Position numbers and translations under genes: made by a program. The notes beneath the pieces were generated by a model. It was not told the DNA's origin, did no database searches, and saw nothing but the letters and a program-made list of their open reading frames with translations. A DNA stretch of 23,558 bases from Actinomycetes bacterium (GTDB lineage Bacteria; Actinomycetota; Acidimicrobiia; Acidimicrobiales; Palsa-688), in the NCBI GenBank assembly GCA_021811865.1, contig JAKAQB010000058.1, positions 1 through 23,558 on the forward strand, written 5' to 3'. This document shows, piece after piece, positions 21,750-23,558 of this stretch (its first letter is position 1; each line of letters begins with the position of its first letter).

Positions 21750-23558
21750 CTATTTCATCGCGGCGACGAGGGCGAGCAGGACGAGCAGGGCCACGAGCAT
21801 GTAGCCGACGTAGGCGTCGAGGCGACCTGACTGCAGCCGGGTCGCGCCGCGGGCCAGCCAGAGCCATGCTGCCCGTGCCGGGCGGTAGAGATAGCTCTCG
21901 ACCGGCTCGACAACCTCGGTCCGGATCTCGACATGTGCGCTGTCCGGCGCCGCGTCTGCCTCCAGTCGTTCCGACGACTCAGTGGCCGAGGACGTGACGG
22001 CGAAGCGCCGCGGCCCGAGGACGTTGCCGAGGACGTGGCGCAGCGCGTTGGCATAACCGAACGCGCTGTAGCCAGATGGGCCCGAGACCCCTGACGTGGC
22101 CGAGCGCCAGGCCGGCACTCGTCTCGCGCGCAGCAGCCCGGCTCTCGAGGCGACGACGGTGAACACGCCCACGGCCGCGAACCCGATCGGCAGAAGGACG
22201 AACAACCAAGACGGCGAAAGGATGGAGAAGTTGGCGAAGACCGGCTGGAGCACCCACGGTTCTTTGAGCGCCCCGACGGTGGTGCCGTGCGGGACGATGG
22301 GCGCCAGCCCGTCGGCGATGAACCGGATCACCCAAGGCGCAGCCCCCGCCAGCGCCAAGCACGCCGCCCCGACGACGGCGAGTCCCGCACGCCCCCAGGC
22401 CCCGCCATCGACGCCCGCCGGGGCGCGCCCGCTCGGATCGGGCCTCCCCAAGACGAGCAAGCCGACCAGCCGGACGAAGCACAAGAGCGCTACCCCGGCG
22501 GTGAGGGCGACGAGCGCGCCGGCGAGCGCCATGGCCAGGCGGAGGGCGAGCGAGTGGATCCGGAACTCCTGCATCAGAGCTTCGAGAATGAACCACTCCG
22601 ACACGAAGCCGATAGTGGGCGGCAGCCCCGCAAGGGTCACCGACCCGAGCGTGAAGGCCGTTGCGCTGAAGCGGTCTCTTCGCCCGACTCCTCGGAGCAC
22701 CTCGAGATCGTCGGTGCCGAAGTCGGTGGTGAAGAAGGGAGACGACGCGAACAGCGACGTCTTTCCGACCGCGTGGGCGAGCACCTGGAGGCTCGCCGCC
22801 AGGAGGCCGACGGCCACCACGCCGTCATGGTGAGTGGCCGCCCCGGCGAGCGCCACCCCGTACCCGACCAAGATGATCCCGGCGTTCTCGACGCTCGAAT
22901 AGGCGATGAGGCGGTTGAGCCGGGACTCCACGGCGGCGAAGACGACGCCGACCAACGCCGTCACCCCTCCGGCCATCAGCACGACGACCGCCAACCAGAC
23001 CGGGGGACTGCCGAGGACGGCGAGGAACCGCCACAGCCCGTAGAAGCCGACGTTCACGGCCACTCCTGCAAGGGCGGCACGAAGCGGCCCGGGCGCTGCC
23101 GGGTAGCCGATCGGAAGCCAGACCTGCAGCGGGAGCATTCCGGCCTTGGCGCCGAACCCCACGACCACGAGCGCGTACGCCGCCTCCCGAAGCGATCCAG
23201 CGGGAACCGACGACCACGTCGAGAAGGCGTAGCTGTGGGCTCTTCCGGCGAGGAGCAGGAACCCGAAGAGCAGGCAGGCGCCGCTCAGCTTCCCGATCCC
23301 GAGGGTGACCCAGCTTGCCCGAGCCTGTGCCACGTCGCGGCGACGGATTCCGATGAGGATGTAGAAGGCCACGGTGAGCGCTTCCCAGGCGAAGAGGAAC
23401 GTGAAGGCGTCAGCAGCCACCACGATGACGAGGACGGCGCCGAGTAGAAGGAGGTAGCCGGCTCCCGTCCCATGCCCCCGCACCCGCCCCGCAGGGGCCG
23501 ACCAACTCAACAGGCAGGCGGACACGACGACGCCAAGTCCTCCGACGAGCGTGAGGAA
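21750..23558 (-). CDS. Proton-translocating antiporter-like subunit (HyfB/NuoL/MrpA family), 5' end outside window
   Basis: At least 602 codons are open from the window edge; the listed GTG near 23525 is internal. The protein is strongly hydrophobic with about 14 helices. Family blocks are visible: FLFAWEALTVAFYILI (the TM5 Glu region), GFGAKAGMLPLQVWLPIGYPAAPGPL, AYSSVENAGIILVGYG, LAHAVGKTSLFASSPFF and AGLPPTIGFVSEWFILEALM. This fits hydrogenase-4 subunit B/complex I-type proton channels. The last ~100 residues are a soluble, partly acidic stretch followed by a final helix (YVGYMLVALLVLLALVAAMK). The neighbouring complex genes lie beyond the edge, so the complex (hydrogenase, Mrp or DAB-like) is undetermined. 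Confidence 0.88.
   Translation of the reverse strand, partial: FLTLVGGLGVVVSACLLSWSAPAGRVRGHGTGAGYLLLLGAVLVIVVAADAFTFLFAWEALTVAFYILIGIRRRDVAQARASWVTLGIGKLSGACLLFGFLLLAGRAHSYAFSTWSSVPAGSLREAAYALVVVGFGAKAGMLPLQVWLPIGYPAAPGPLRAALAGVAVNVGFYGLWRFLAVLGSPPVWLAVVVLMAGGVTALVGVVFAAVESRLNRLIAYSSVENAGIILVGYGVALAGAATHHDGVVAVGLLAASLQVLAHAVGKTSLFASSPFFTTDFGTDDLEVLRGVGRRDRFSATAFTLGSVTLAGLPPTIGFVSEWFILEALMQEFRIHSLALRLAMALAGALVALTAGVALLCFVRLVGLLVLGRPDPSGRAPAGVDGGAWGRAGLAVVGAACLALAGAAPWVIRFIADGLAPIVPHGTTVGALKEPWVLQPVFANFSILSPSWLFVLLPIGFAAVGVFTVVASRAGLLRARRVPAWRSATSGVSGPSGYSAFGYANALRHVLGNVLGPRRFAVTSSATESSERLEADAAPDSAHVEIRTEVVEPVESYLYRPARAAWLWLARGATRLQSGRLDAYVGYMLVALLVLLALVAAMK

Noticed and set aside
1..23558. 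tRNA, rRNA or riboswitch genes
   Set aside because: I saw no cloverleaf, rRNA-like or recognisable riboswitch sequence on either strand; a covariance-model search would be the firm test.

Overview
The window is GC-rich chromosomal DNA, most likely from an actinomycete. The signs are strong GC bias at third codon positions, many GTG starts, ATGA/GTGA stop-start overlaps, promoters that put +1 at or next to the start codon, and ZAS-type anti-sigma factors. An acidimicrobial lineage is my guess; no rRNA or tRNA is present to fix it.

Layout. (1) 1-2041: remnant of an IS21-family element (5'-truncated istA, intact istB, paired direct repeats at the right end), joined on the left to palindrome-rich DNA. 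(2) 2122-3213: an alpha/beta-hydrolase-fold/LuxR fusion regulator, followed by a 93-bp tandem duplication. (3) 3459-5789: a TetR - SRPBCC - UGT-type glycosyltransferase unit behind a near-consensus promoter with an operator-like dyad. (4) 5790-6384: apparently decayed DNA. (5) 6385-9033: a minus-strand redox/sigma module (ECF sigma, ZAS anti-sigma, FAD disulfide reductase) with a second, divergent ZAS protein. (6) 9067-9411: a DUF427 protein. (7) 9552-18291: eight tightly coupled plus-strand genes: radical SAM enzyme, MTA/purine nucleoside phosphorylase, DUF2064 transferase, GT2 glycosyltransferase, MFS transporter, metallophosphoesterase-like/radical SAM fusion, CxxC peroxiredoxin-like protein and FAD disulfide reductase. 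(8) 18292-19666: a glutaredoxin, then a scrapyard holding an nrtS fragment, an IS3 transposase tail, a small HTH gene and a dienelactone-hydrolase pseudogene. (9) 19667-23558: a divergent pair of DUF190 genes and a minus-strand run of HyfB/NuoL-like membrane subunit, universal stress protein and DegV protein.

The most interesting part is region 7. The two transferase families there (TIGR04282/TIGR04283-like) are known from arsenosugar/selenodomain radical-SAM neighbourhoods. Here they sit with two different radical SAM proteins, a nucleoside phosphorylase, an exporter-like MFS protein and a thiol-redox pair. The gene set suggests a pathway that builds and moves or detoxifies a 5'-deoxyadenosyl- or sugar-linked small molecule, possibly a metalloid compound. 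The product cannot be read from sequence. Thiol-disulfide chemistry recurs across the window (two flavoprotein disulfide reductases, a glutaredoxin, a CxxC peroxiredoxin-like protein and two ZAS anti-sigma factors).
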